Assembly: GCF_032854445.1 (NCBI RefSeq)
Contig: NC_088301.1
Span: forward strand, 58,788,512-58,852,511
Direction of reading: 5' to 3'
DNA from: Liolophura sinensis
Lineage: Eukaryota; Mollusca; Polyplacophora; Chitonida; Chitonidae
Length of the DNA stretch: 64,000 nucleotides
Shown: positions 13,301 to 26,400 of the stretch, piece by piece
Position numbering within the stretch: position 1 is the stretch's first letter
Layout: every line of letters starts with the position of its first letter
Notes under the pieces: generated by a model
The model's database searches: none
What the model saw: the letters and a program-made list of their open reading frames with translations, nothing else
What the model was told of the DNA's origin: nothing
Position numbers and translations under genes: made by a program

Positions 13301-15544
13301 TACAATCTGTTTCTCTAGCAAGAAATTAAAAGGGGAGGGATTGCAATTTTGCACTGGTTATCTATTATTAAAAGGGAATTAAAAGGGAAGGGATTGCAAT
13401 TTTGCACTGGTTATCTATTATTAAAAGGGATGGGATTGCAATTTTGCACTGGTTATGTATTATTAAAAAGGGAAGGGATTGCAATTTTGCACTGGTTATC
13501 TATTATAAAAAGGGAAGGGATTGCAATTTTGCACTGGTTATCTATTATTAAAAGGGAATTAAAAGGGAAGGGATTGCAATTTTGCACTGGTTATCTATTA
13601 TTACACAGCCTGGCAGAAAACAAGTAGGACACATCTTTCCAGAACACTCTTAGGGTTTGAAGCAACAATGAAAATAAGAACAGGGAACAGCTTCAGTCCT
13701 TAAACTGTATTTGGCAGTTGTAAAGACTAGGTTTGTCCTACGTTTTGTTGGTCAAGGAACCCAGGCTCAGATGTTCATTGTAAAAAGCTGCTTCTTCAAT
13801 GGACTGACATTACTTTCCATGGGATAGCCAGCTCAACTTTCAAATTCCTCTACTCTAAATCTAGTATAACCTAAATTCTGTTTAAACATAGTGTGATACA
13901 AGCATGTTTCACCATGATAATGGCTCTAGAATTTTGTTCCAAATGGGATTTTGATTACCCAGGAATTCTGAAAATATGAATGGCAAAACTTGTACATATG
14001 TTTTCACACATTCTAATGATGTGCTGCTGAAGATTAACTGCGGCAGTAAGTATACAAGATTCATTGAGAAAATAACTGCCTTGCTTACCTTATACCTTAT
14101 GCAGACATCATAAACTGTACTCTATTGCATTGTGTTGTATGTTTCACATATTCACACTAAAACAGTTATAGTTTGGGCTCCAGGAACTACCATTACAGTA
14201 TCTTGTCACACCAAGCACACACGGAGAGCTTGAAGAATAGAAGATAAAGCTGTTATGCAGGTATGTTTGAGCTTGAGTGCAAATTGACCAGAAAAATGAA
14301 GGTGTGCTTCTTAAATTTTAGAAAGGTACAAGAAGATTTAAAGTAAAATAGGAAATTGCATATGGTTTACAGTTGTTTTTTTTTGTGAGTGAGATGTATC
14401 TAGTGGCAGCCAGCATGAAAGTGATCAAACATCTACCTATTGTAAGAGCATGTGAATTCCTTAAATACATACTTTCTACTGCAAACTCAACCACATGGCA
14501 AAAGAAAGGAGGCTATACATGTGATATACCAGTATAAAGGAATATAAAAAAGGTGTATAAGCAACTCAGTAATGGTCACTTTCTAGAGGCATGCAGCCTT
14601 CCATTATGAACATGTGTATAGTCAATTCCCGCACAAATCCATGGTAAAAAGGTGTGACAGTTCTACAAACTGTTGATGTCACCTGTTGGGGGGATGGGTG
14701 GTGGTGGTGGTGGTGGCATATCACAATTAAAAACGGGAAAAGTGGAAAATATGGTGATCTGCATTGTATATCAATAAAACATCTGTAAACAAAACGAAGT
14801 ATATAATAAAATGTGAAAAAAAAAATTAAATAACAGAAACATTGAATAACTCTGTTGAACATTTCTCTGCTGTACAATTATGTCATCAACTGTTCTTGCA
14901 TTTTTTTGATGCGTATTTGTTTTACGAAAACATGTCCTACAGCTTGGGATTAAATGGGGAACGGTGCATTTTCCAAGAAAAAGCCAACTGGAAAACCACA
15001 AATCACATTTCTGATTATAAAGGAAATGTGTTGAATTTTTTGTTGACCTTTCAAGAAATTTCTTTAAACATGAATGTGAGGGATTTGTATATTGTATATG
15101 TACATTCTACTCACCACACACTACTTGGATTATTCCACAGAGGATAAACACCCAACGCCTCTTGAAGCAGAAGAACAGCATAATACCAGCGACACACAGC
15201 AACATCAGCAGGGCCGACATGCCCACGAAAAACGTCGCTGCCTTGAAAGAACCATTCAGGATCTCGGAGAACACGGCGAAATTTCCTTTACATATGTAGC
15301 GAAATTCTTCGTTGGGAAAGGTGTAAGTGGATGGTTCACAATGTCGATACAGTCCAAAATGTCCGTATCCCACTGTCGTGTGTGTATCCCCTATCCACTG
15401 GGGCTGGACAAAACATACTACGTTTAAAATGCAAAATATGATCGTCAAAACGCCCCAGAGAACACAAATTGCTCTGTATTCCCTGATGTACCTGGTCCGG
15501 TAATATTGAAGGGTCGCCGGCGTGTATTTCGGGTCGCTCATCAT
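10399..15544 (-). CDS. LHFPL tetraspan family protein (LHFPL3-like), copy 2, complete
   Basis: Minus-strand exons: 15544-15115 (ATG at 15544), 11080-10817, 10559-10399 (TAA). All junctions are GT-AG in phase 1, and the total is 855 nt, 284 aa. TM1 about 24-46 is followed by 'QPQWIGD'. The extracellular loop has cysteines at 69 and 85 and 'GYGHFGLYRHC'. 'ILNGSFKAATFFVG' leads into TM2 (about 103-126). TM3 (about 131-156) spans the first intron. 'YPSGWD' and 'YKLGACGIRWAYILAILGII' mark the second loop and TM4. The cytoplasmic tail (about 70 aa) is polar and rich in S/R/K, ending NNFQL, without an obvious PDZ ligand. It has 'YIREYRAICVLW' where copy 1 has 'YVRNSRAIAVIW', so it is the diverged paralogue. 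Membrane complex subunit by family. The partner cannot be told from sequence. Confidence 0.92.
11081..15114 (-). other. Intron 1 of LHFPL copy 2 (4.0 kb)
   Basis: No additional coding exon is supported. It contains a C-rich (CCCCCA)n stretch near 12812-12841, a minisatellite at 13335-13602 and a GGT-rich run at about 14697-14716. The 101-103 aa open frames near 14566-15147 have no family features and overlap on opposite strands. Confidence 0.6.
13335..13602. repeat. Minisatellite, six copies, two unit lengths (about 41 and 53 bp)
   Basis: Each copy carries 'gggattgcaattttgcactg' then 'gttatctattattaaaagg'. Spacings are about 53, 41, 41, 42 and 53 bases. The longer units hold an extra 'aattaaaaggga'. 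It creates the artificial 92-aa frame with repeated 'ILHWLSIIKRE'. Confidence 0.9.
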
Positions 15545-17424
15545 CTTGACGTCGTATAGTAATTCAACACCCTTTACGAAGAACTGAAGAGTATCTGACC
15601 AGAAATACGGACGGCAACACCTATGTACAACAGTTGTACCCCTTTCTGAAGCCTTCCAGTCAGCGCTGTGTTTCCTCTACGAACGATCCGAAAGTTCTTA
15701 TCAATCGTCTTAACTGAGACAGGTAAAATGGGTGAGGCTGGCTCTCAACAGGTAGACTAGCCTTCAGCGTAGTTATGGCTGTACTGCTATGTCGTTTTAT
15801 ATTTTTTCTCTGTCCACATAATCACGAACTCAAGCCTGATCACAACCCAGAATGAAAACTGGTAGAACAAGTTTCTATATTGGGCCCGCCTCCTGCATTG
15901 TTGAACTTGCCGCCAGCCATCATATCACGTGAAACAAGTCTTGGCGAGTGCTAAAAATAGCTGACAGCGATCGACAAGCCAACTGAATATTCACCGTGTC
16001 AAAGGTTCCCCGCTTTTCCCGCGTCATGCTGTTCTGTTACGAATGAGATAGACAACAACAACAAGTGAATGATCGCTGGAAACGAGTAGACTTTGGTAGG
16101 TTTCTGTAAATTACTGTCTATTTCGGACAGAAATCTGTGAACTAACATACTCAGATAATGAGACACTGAACAAATAAATGTGTGCAGTATGCATGAGTAC
16201 TTTTTTTGTAAGCTGGAAAGTTTAAACTTTCACATGTTTCATGGGACAGGAAAAGCATTATAAGGTGTCCAATTTCTGTGCATGTTGATTGCTCACGTGG
16301 ATAAGAAAAAGAGTTTTACATTATCAAAGACAACAAACAAACATTACTCCGCAGCTATCATGTATTAACACGTCTGATGTCCATTGAACCTATTGAAACA
16401 CCAGGGCCATCCTTACGGGACAGGGGATGTCAAAACAGTTGTATTACCGTACATAATACTTATTAGTGATTTGTTAGTATTGACTGCCCACCCTCATTTA
16501 TCCAGATGACAGTTCTTCGAGATCATTCAGACAAAATGTGGTATAAACAACAAAGCAGTAGCAGAATGTTGCAAACTTTGTGAAAAATAACAAAGTTGCT
16601 TTAATACAGTTATGGTCGTTTTTTTTTTTAATTTGAACTGTTTTCTAAAGATGTGTACCAGAAATACTGAAAATACACTTCTATTTTCAAACATGTTACT
16701 CAGATGTCAAACTAATCAAATTTTGGTGCAGTATATTTCCTGGTGTGTGTTCATTTGGTATTGATTCTGCGTGACACACATTAAATGGGTCCTGACACAC
16801 CCATTTGTATCTTAGTTTGTCACACATCAGAACTTTGCAACTGTGTACAACACAGCAGTGAACTGAAATATATACTAACATCTGGAAAGGTTTCATGATG
16901 ATGTACAAAATGTGCTTCACCATGGTGCCTGAAAAGCAGAACGTGAGATTCTGCTCTTTGTCTAAAATGACACTCAACATGTATTTCAAGAGATAAACCT
17001 CAGCGGTACCTAACATATTAAACCTTCTTCACTTAGTCCGCATTTGTGTAGATTAAAAGTTTATGCATCTATCACTAGTGGGATATTAGCATCATTTGTA
17101 ATATAGATTTACTTTCCAATTAAGCATAACTCATCTCATGGCAAATGTAATGGGCGCCTGTTAAATGCACATCAGACAGACCCTGATGCCATTTTATAAA
17201 CATCAAATGTGTGTTTCCCAGCTCCTCATGTTGACATCACAAGATAATACAGCATTATGGTGGAAACTGATATATTATAACATTGGACATGTTGCACAAC
17301 TGTTGATTTTTGACTTCACAACAGCATCAGTGTATAAGTGTGTACAGTAAGTTTACTTGTAAATATGTGGTGTACTATAAACTTCATTTGTTTGTGGTTG
17401 ATATGTTGTAGAGTAAAGTCAGCG
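15545..17424. other. Divergent intergenic spacer between LHFPL copy 2 and ORC5
   Basis: The two genes start back to back, 1.88 kb between start codons. No coding exon is supported (the 106-aa frame at 16696-17016 has no recognisable features). Both promoters should lie here. The ORC5 side has an AG acceptor just before the first coding exon ('tatgttgtag' ending at 17410), so part of the spacer may be a 5'-UTR intron of ORC5. Confidence 0.55.
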
Positions 17425-20400
17425 ATGGGAATGTCAGAAAAAGAATGTATATCCCAAGTGGACAGTAATATAGAAGACAGTCTTTGTGGAAGGAAGTCAC
17501 AGATTCAGCTACTGTTGTCTCTCCTTGGAACGGTAAATGATTAGTATTAACACAGTCACTCTGTCTTCTACAAAAATGTCCCTTATAAGTTTATTTTGAC
17601 ATTTAAACAAGGATCACACCTGATACATTTGACTGGTGTTATTATGTGTGCTATGGAAGAACACCACAAAAATCAAAAACTTATATATACTTATAATTGA
17701 TACATAAATATTGTCTTGTATTATGAATTTTTATTCTTTATAAGACATAACTCCACATAAAACTCTGAAGTGTGTGTGTAAGGTGGATGAATGCGTCAGA
17801 ATCCAGCAAAATATGTCACAATACCGGTACGGTAGTTGAATATTAGTGATGTTGTGTTTTGAACAGGAAGGATTACCTGCCTGTCCATCTCTCTTTATTT
17901 ATGGAAATGCCTCAAGTGGAAAAACTTTGGTTGTGAAGACCTTGCTGACACATTTACAGGTTGGTCATAATCATTTGGCATCATATATTCTGTTTAGAAG
18001 AAAGGTCAGTTAATATAAAAATTTATGCCTAATATCTCCAAGCCCTTCCAGTCTTTTGTAACTTTTGTATTCATGCCTTGAATTAGATGGTAGAAATTAA
18101 TTTCACTATTACAAATATTATACACACATTTCTTAAAACTTGTAGACCAGTTTCTGCATTGTAGGAATTGGCAAGTATTCTTTAAGGCTAGTTGTTTAGC
18201 TTTCTTTTAATCTTAGTAGGGATGAGAATTTTCTGCTGATCACCTGATTTCACCAGATATTCAGGGAAATGAAGATTTTCAAAATCTCTAATCTTTGATA
18301 TAAATGTCTGGAACTATGCAGTTTACTTATGGGGTCAGCCAGTAGAAGAAATTTAGCTTGTTTGCAAAGAAACATTCTCTTCCCTGCCTTAAGTTAAATT
18401 CAAATTCTAATTTGTGGATTAAAAAGGGAGCTTTATCACAAGTCAAAGGCATTGTCATTTTGTCAAACATTTGAGCAAATTTGCAAGTATGTATAATGTA
18501 TCAATTTATTTGATGTTTTGTATTTCTAGGTTCCTTGTGTCTTCATCAATTGTGTGGAATTGTTTAACAGCCGACTGATATATGACAAGATATTGACAAC
18601 CTTATGTCCTGCAGGAATTGAAAGGCCTTCCAAATGTGATAATATGAATGACTTCGTGAGAAGTTTCAAAAAACTTCTGAACAATAAAAGCTTGTCTGAG
18701 CAAACAGTTTATTTGGTAAGTTCAAGCATTTTTTTGCAGTGTATGTACTCTTTTTTTTTTACCATATCACTCAAACCAAATAATGGATTAATTTTTGTAT
18801 GGGCACACAGTGTATGCAATTATTTAGAAATGTATTACATTAAAGATTTTTTGATGATTGATTTTTTGACATTAATGATGATAAGTTTATGTTGTAGTAG
18901 TATTTAACATCAACACTAAAAATCTCTGTTCCATTACTCATTTACCCATACTTGCAGAATACAAATGTTTCAATAAACTGCTCTTGAATTTGAATTCTAT
19001 TGTTTCATTTAACCTCCCATGGACATACAAGGTATGCCAGATTTGCTGTCTGTAGATTAGTATAATTTTCTGCTGCAGGTGTTTGATAAAGCTGAACGTC
19101 TCAGAGATATGGACATCAATATTCTGCCGGCCTTGTTCAGATTTCAGGAGCTGGTATGTATGACTGGACGCTATTACAAAATTCCAGCTGAAAATTTTGT
19201 CAGAGGGATAGTTATTTTTGTTCATTTGTGTTTTACGCCGTACTCAAGAATATTTCCATTATATGACAGCATTATCGTGGGAGGAAACTGGGCAAAGCCC
19301 AACGGAAACCCACGACCATCTGCAGGTAGCTGCAGACCAGAGAGGGTGCCAGCATGAGCTGGACTTTAGCTCACAGTGACTGCACTGGTGAGAGGCTCCT
19401 GGCTTGCTATCCCCCTCGGCCATGGAGGCCCCCTGTCAGAGGAATAAACAAATTGACTTTCAAGAAGATGTAGTTTTTGAGGTGCTTTATGAAACAGAAT
19501 GATTTTCTTTCCTTTGCTTTGTTTATATGTTGAATAACGCTTTTCTATAAACTCATTGGTATTATTGGACCATACTGCAGCGTCCATGAAGTGCTTTGAA
19601 TTTCATCTAACATTGCTGTCTTTAATGGATCATGTCAACTGTAAAGTCTGCAGCCCAAAGGCATAACTTCTTGTTGTCTTCTGTTTTATTCCAGACGAGT
19701 GAGAAGGTCTGTACGATATTAATCACAGAGATTGTGTGGGAGAAATTTCAGTCTGGGAGAGGGTTCTGGAAACCATTTATTATCCACTTTCCAGATTATT
19801 CAAAAGGTGTGTTTATGTCACTGGGCATAACAAATTTAGTCAGCTTGAAAGAGCGTTTGTCAAGCAAGAGTTTACTGGCGAGGAAATGTTAGATTTGGCT
19901 CTTTTTATGTGTGAATTGTGAGGAAAATACAAAATTGAGTTTTATGGAGTGTCCCTTGACTTTCAGATGATCTGACAGAGATCTTGTGTATGGATTGTCC
20001 AGCTGAATATGAAGTGCAGTTTTACTTCTCTTATATCCAGCTCGTCCTTAGCATTTTCTACCAGGCTTGTCGAGACCTGAGAGAGCTAAGACATCTGGTG
20101 AGTGTTTTAAATGAGCATAGAAAGTTTGTCACCTGTGGCAATTTTCTCACATGATGAGGTAAATTTACGTTATCTTGTGATTTTTTATCTTTACTAGTGC
20201 CTTGATACTTGATTTCTCAGTATTCGGGTTAAAGATGTAGGGTGATGTCCCTTTAATTTTTCTGTGTGTTGACAGTATCTGCCCACACCAACCTGGAGAT
20301 AGAAAAAAATAAAATCTTTAAACATTAAAATTTCACAATTATTGAATAATCACTAAAATACCTTAATGTTTATACCTTAATGATTATGTATATATGATAC

Positions 20401-23400
20401 CATTGTATTTGTGTTGGATTGGTTTACATCTTGAATAAGGGAGGAATTTCACCTCAGAAGAAAATGTATGGTTTAATGTGTTAATTTAGGTAGAAATTTT
20501 TAAATTGTGTGAACAAAACTTTTACATTTCCTTTTTGAATAGGCAATTCTGAATTTTTCTCGATACATTGAACCTATTAAAAACGGAGAAGGTAAGTTGT
20601 CATTTGTGGTTTTACACGCAGGTTTTCTAGAGTGTGCTTCCAGTTTTGAGCTAATTGCAATGGATTCTTGACTATACTTTGATTATTGACTACGGTAACT
20701 TAAAGTATTGTGTAGCAGATGGTTAGGATAGTCTACTTTAATGTCACAAAGAGATTTAACGTCATATAGCTTCCTGGATTAAGGAAAGAGTCAGTGCTTG
20801 ATGAGAGCTTGGTATACCGTTTGCAAACTTCTGACATGTTGCCCTAATCCCTTAATCCTGTTCTGAGCTTGCGTTTGGGTTGGCGAAAATTACATGCCAC
20901 CAAGGTGTGTCAGACTGTTCAGAATATAACTTAAGAGTCTTACTCAACACCTCATAGTATTTTTTTACTTTTTCACATCTATGTCTTGAGGACATTATTC
21001 ACTCTAGATTGACTTGCCTTAAAAAACTTGCACCACTTTAACCAACCCAGCTGGATCAGTTTTTTCTCCATATTCAAATACTACAAGTGCATAAATGCAT
21101 TCACATTTGCATTGTTGTGTGCAAAGAGGTTTAGAAGCTGGAATACCAAAAGTGCATAAAGTGTCTTTGTTTGGTGTATAAATATTTGTGTTATATTTCC
21201 TTTTTTTATTTGTTCATTAATCATCTTTTCCATGAAATTAATCATTTTATTTAACTGTGGTGTTTTGAGATAAATGGTCATGTATTTCACTTGGCAATGT
21301 CTCATTTTTTTTTGTATTTGGACAGTAATTCATCTTAATGGAAGTTTGGTCATAAATGAATGATGATTTGGTCTAAATGGCAGATCGTCAGTGTCCACCA
21401 TACCATGGTGAGTACTGATTGATTGGTGCACTGATTGACTGGTGTTTTACGCTGTACTCAAGAACATTTCACTTGACGAGTAGGGAGAATATATTAGAAT
21501 TTATTACTATTTTTACAGCTACATGTGATGACACTATTAAACTGTGGAAGAACATAGAGCCTCACCTGAAGAAAGCATTACAGACCGTTTACCTGAGGGA
21601 GGTATCCAGGTAAGACAGATTTTAAATCATTTTATACTGTGTAAAGTATATGTTGTAGTTCAAAGAACCCATCACCTGTATGTCCCTAAATGATGAAAGA
21701 CATTTTCTCATGAAAGATATTTAATATGCTACTCGCAAACATTCATCATTCAGTTAAATAGAGTCAAATCAGGTGTGAGTATGTCTTTACTATATCATTT
21801 AGTGATGGCAGAAGAAGGGAGAGAGAAAAGTTATACAGAAAATATGAGGAGTTAATGGCGTGTGAAGCTGTAAGTTATCTATTTCGAATTACGTTCAGAA
21901 TTACTTTTGAAAGCAGTTATCTTTCCTCTGGATACATTTTAAGCATGTATTTCAATTAGCTTGTTTATGGACTTCAGTGTTTTTTTCCTTCAGTGCCCAG
22001 TGGGAGAAACTCCAGCAGGATGAATCAGAAGCACCCATTCAGAGTAAGTCTGGATTTACTTTCTGGATTCTGATGTAAGTTTGGTAGATGCTGAGATTAT
22101 TTAATTGGGTGTTTTCTTTAACAAATGTTACCATGGCATTCATTTGCAGCTGGAAACAAACAGTATGTGGAAAAGGGATCTAGTGAAAAATATTCATGGC
22201 TGTGTTGCTGCATGGTTACAGTTCACACGTTGTCACAAAAGCCTAAAGTATAATTGTCACTTAGATCTCTGTCTGATCATGCTTTGTATGAGCATTAGCA
22301 TAACCACTTTAGTGGTTTAGTGGACAACTATAATGTCTTGTTTCTTCAGGTTTATCTGCCAGGACCCACATAGAGCTGCCATTCTTCACCAAGTACCTGC
22401 TGATTGCAGCCTATCTTGCCTCATATAACCCAGCCAAATCTGACAGGCGCTTTTTCTGCAATGTGAGTTGTAAGAAACCATTAAGATCCCTTTTTAAACA
22501 TGCTGTTATACCCAAAGTGTGTATTTAATTAATGAATGTGAAGAAACATCATACATATGTAATGGTAGCAGTTGTTCAGTCGATTTGCTATAATATGCCA
22601 GTCTGGATGTAGGAATTGCTCATTAGCTCAAAGCGCTTGTCTTTAGACTTGGATGTTTGAGTACATACTGTTAATCCCTTTTCCAGGTGCATGTCCCTCA
22701 TTCTGTATCAATACATACTTATGTTTATGTTTTTAACCACTGATTTTTCATGGTTTGTAGAGAACTGGCAAACTTACAAGAAGGGAGAAGCTAGTGAAGA
22801 AACATGAAAGGGTAATCACTCTAATGAACATTTACATTTTGCATTCTCTTTAAGTCATATAAATGTATTTCTTATGCTTAATACCATAATACCATAAAAC
22901 GTACCAAACTGTTACATTTTGGTAGGTTTTTTTTTTTTTACTAATACTTATAAAACTGAAATTAATCGAACAAGATCTTCACCCAGCCCTCTTTAAAAAC
23001 GTTCCTGTCATGTGATGACAAATGGTAGTCACGCTGTCTTATGCATGTATTGTGTGTACCTGTGTAATACATGAGTTTACGTGCGAATGGCTGTGGGATT
23101 CCCCCTAGCTCAGCCTGGTTTCTTGTGTGTACCTGTGTAATACATGAGTTAAGATGTGGATGGCTGTGGGATTCCCCCGAGCTCAGCCTGGTTTCTTGTG
23201 TGTACCTGTGTAATACATGAGTTAAGATGCGGATGGCTGTGGGATTCCCCTGAGCTCAGCCTGGTTTCTTGTATGTACCTGTGTAATACATGAGTTAATG
23301 TGCGGATGGTCATGGGATTCCCCCTAGCTCAGCCTGGTTTCTTGTGTGTACCTGTGTAATACATGAGTTAAGATGCGAATGGCTGTGGGATTCCCCCGAG

Positions 23401-26400
23401 CTCAGGCTGGTTTCTTGTGTGTACCTGTGTAATACATGAGTTAACATGCAAATGGCTGTGGGATTCCCCTGAGCTCAGCCTGGTTTCTTGTGTGTACCTG
23501 TGTAATACATGAGTTAAGGTGTGGATGGCTGTGGGATTCCCCCGAGCTCAGCCTGGTTTCTTGTGTGTACCTGCCTAATACATGAGTTAACATGCAAATG
23601 GCTGTGGGATTCCCCTGAGCTCAGCCTGGTTTCTTGTGTGTACCTGTGTAATACATGAGTTAAGATGTGGATTGCTGTGGGATTCCCCCGAGCTCAGCCT
23701 GTTTCTTGTGTGTACCTGTGTAATACATGAGTTAACATGCGAATGGCTGTGGGATTCCCCCAAGCTCAGCCTGGTTTCTTGTGTGTATCTGTGTAATACA
23801 TGAGTTAACGTGCGAATGGCTGTGGGATTCCCCCAAGCTCAGCCTGGTTTCTTGTGTGTACATGCGTAATACATGAGTTAACTCGCGAATGGCTGTGGGA
23901 TTCCCCCGAGCTCAGCCTGGTTTCTTGTGTGTACCTGTGTAATACATGAGTTTACGTGCGAATGGCTGTAGGATTCCCCCGAGCTCAGCCTGGTTTCTTG
24001 TGTGTACCTGTGTAATGCATGAGTTAAGATGTGGATGGCTGTGGGATTCCCCTGAGCTCAGCCTGGTTTCTTGTGTGTACCTGTGTAATACATGAGTTAA
24101 GATGCGAATGGCTGTGGGATTCCCCCGAGCTCAGCCTGGTTTCTTGTGTGTACCTGTGTAATACATGAGTTAAGATGCGAATGGCTGTGGGATTCCCCCG
24201 AGCTCAGGCTGGTTTCTTGTGTGTACCTGTGTAATACATGAGTTAAGATGCGGATGGCTGTGGGATTCCCTGAGCTCAACCTGGTTTCTTGTGTGTACCT
24301 GTGTAATACATGAGTTAAGATGTGGATGGCTGTGGGATTCCCCCGAGCTCAGCCTGGTTTCTTGTGTGTACCTGTGTAATACATGAGTTAACGTGCGAAT
24401 GGCTGTGGGATTCCCCCGAGCTCAGCCTGGTTTCTTGTGTATACCTGTGTAATACATGAGTTAAGATGTGGATGGCTGTGGGATTCCCCCGAGCTCAGCC
24501 TGGTTTCTTGTGTGTACCTGTGTAATACATGAGTTAACATGCGAATGGCTGTGGGATTCCCTCGAGCTCAGGCTGGTTTCTTGTGTGTACCTGTGTAATA
24601 CATGAGTTTACGTGCGAATGGCTGTGGGATTCCCCCGAGCTCAGGCTGGTTTCTTGTGTGTACCTGTGTAATACATGAGTTAAGATGCGGATGGCTGTGG
24701 GATTCCCCCTAGCTCAGGCTGGTTTCTTGTGTATACCTGTGTAATACATGAGTTAAGATGCGGATGGCTGTGGGATTCCCTGAGCTCAACCTGGTTTCTT
24801 GTGTGTACCTGTGTAATACATGAGTTAAGATGCGGATGGTCGTGTGATTCCCCCTAGCTCAGCCTGGTTTCCTCCCACCATAATACTGGACTCCACCGTA
24901 TAAGTGAAATATTCTTGAGTACTGAGTAAAATACGTATTAAATAAATAATAAATAAATTGATTATTACTCCCACTGCTTTGGCTACAGCTGTAAGCTTGA
25001 AGGTTTGTCAAGTATTTGGCATGGTTAGGTAGTGTTTCCTTCTCTCATGAAGCTGATTGTGGTCTTGCACAAGTGATTGCATCTGGAGTACAGTTGATTA
25101 AATAACCTATGAAATAAGTCAATATTGCTTTTTGCAGACAACAAATCACCTGTTGGGCCCCAAAACGTTTCCACTAGATCGTCTGTTAGCCATTTTTTAC
25201 TCGGTGGTCGAAGGCAAAGTTGCACCCTCTGCAAACATATTCATGCAGGTTACAATATTTCTTGTATTCTTAGTGTTTTATCTGACTGTGTACATGAGTG
25301 TACATGTACATGTAACTAACAAGCTTAATAGTCATTTATGTAAAATTCACCTTGCTTGAAGTCACCTCAGTATTGTTACTTATTAAACTGACAGACTTGG
25401 CCGGTTTACCTAGCTAAAGCACTGGCTCACTATGACTTTTAAGGCCCATTAGGTCACATTTTTAATTCTGAGTCAATCATTAAATATAGTATGTTCCTTT
25501 CTGTTGTTTTAACTGAAATTTGTTTTATTCTGACTTACCCAGAATTTCCGCGGTCAAGCAATGTTTTGACATTATTAAGTAAGAAATAACATTTTTAAAG
25601 TGATTTGAAATTTTGAATTAAGTTTAAGATTGCTTCGTGATCCTGAGGCCAGCCTCCTACTTATTCTGCCGTGCTTTTAACTCATGAGGGTTGTGAAGTA
25701 TCTAGCAAAGAGATATGTTTCTCTCCAGTTTTTTTCTACCCATAACTGCCATCGTTAAAGTGAATATTTCTGGAATACATTGTTAAGCACAGTTAGTTTT
25801 ACTGCCATCATGAATTTACAACTTGTACATGAAAATAATAAGGTTGGAAGAGATAAATATCCACCAAGTTGTAATTGTCTGCAGAGTGCAGGCTATTGTC
25901 GTTTGTGGTTGATATTTTTTGGAGAATTTTGAGTGTATTATTCTTTCATCTGCTTACATAACCATAAATGATCTCCATCCCATTTAATATTTACATATGG
26001 CCTCTGTTGCAGATTTCCTCATTAGTGTCCTTGCACTTACTGGCACAGGTTGGTGGAGATGACCAGGTAGATGCTCCAAAGTACAGGTGTTTGGTGTCCT
26101 TAGATTTTATTACATCTGTCTGCAGGTAAATAATTCTTCTCTCCAGTGTCCAGAAAACATTTTATGTTATTAGTGGTTATTAACTGTAATCATTAGTTGC
26201 AATGGTAAACATGCTATACTGATATGATTCTCTGTCGATAATCATGCAAACATTTGCTGCATGTAATAATGACTTGTGTGAACTCAGATTGCCATCATTG
26301 TCATAGAATACATCTAGTAAATACAATTTATGCCTACTCAGTGTTAAATAATTGCTTTAAATAATCCCGATCCAAGGTAATACCAGACTAAAGTCAAAGT

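Noticed and set aside
15092-15427. Plus-strand 111-aa frame
   Set aside because: Antisense shadow of LHFPL copy 2 exon 1.
24097-24279. Minus-strand 60-aa repetitive frame in ORC5 intron 11
   Set aside because: Part of the 73-bp SINE-derived array, with no independent evidence of coding.
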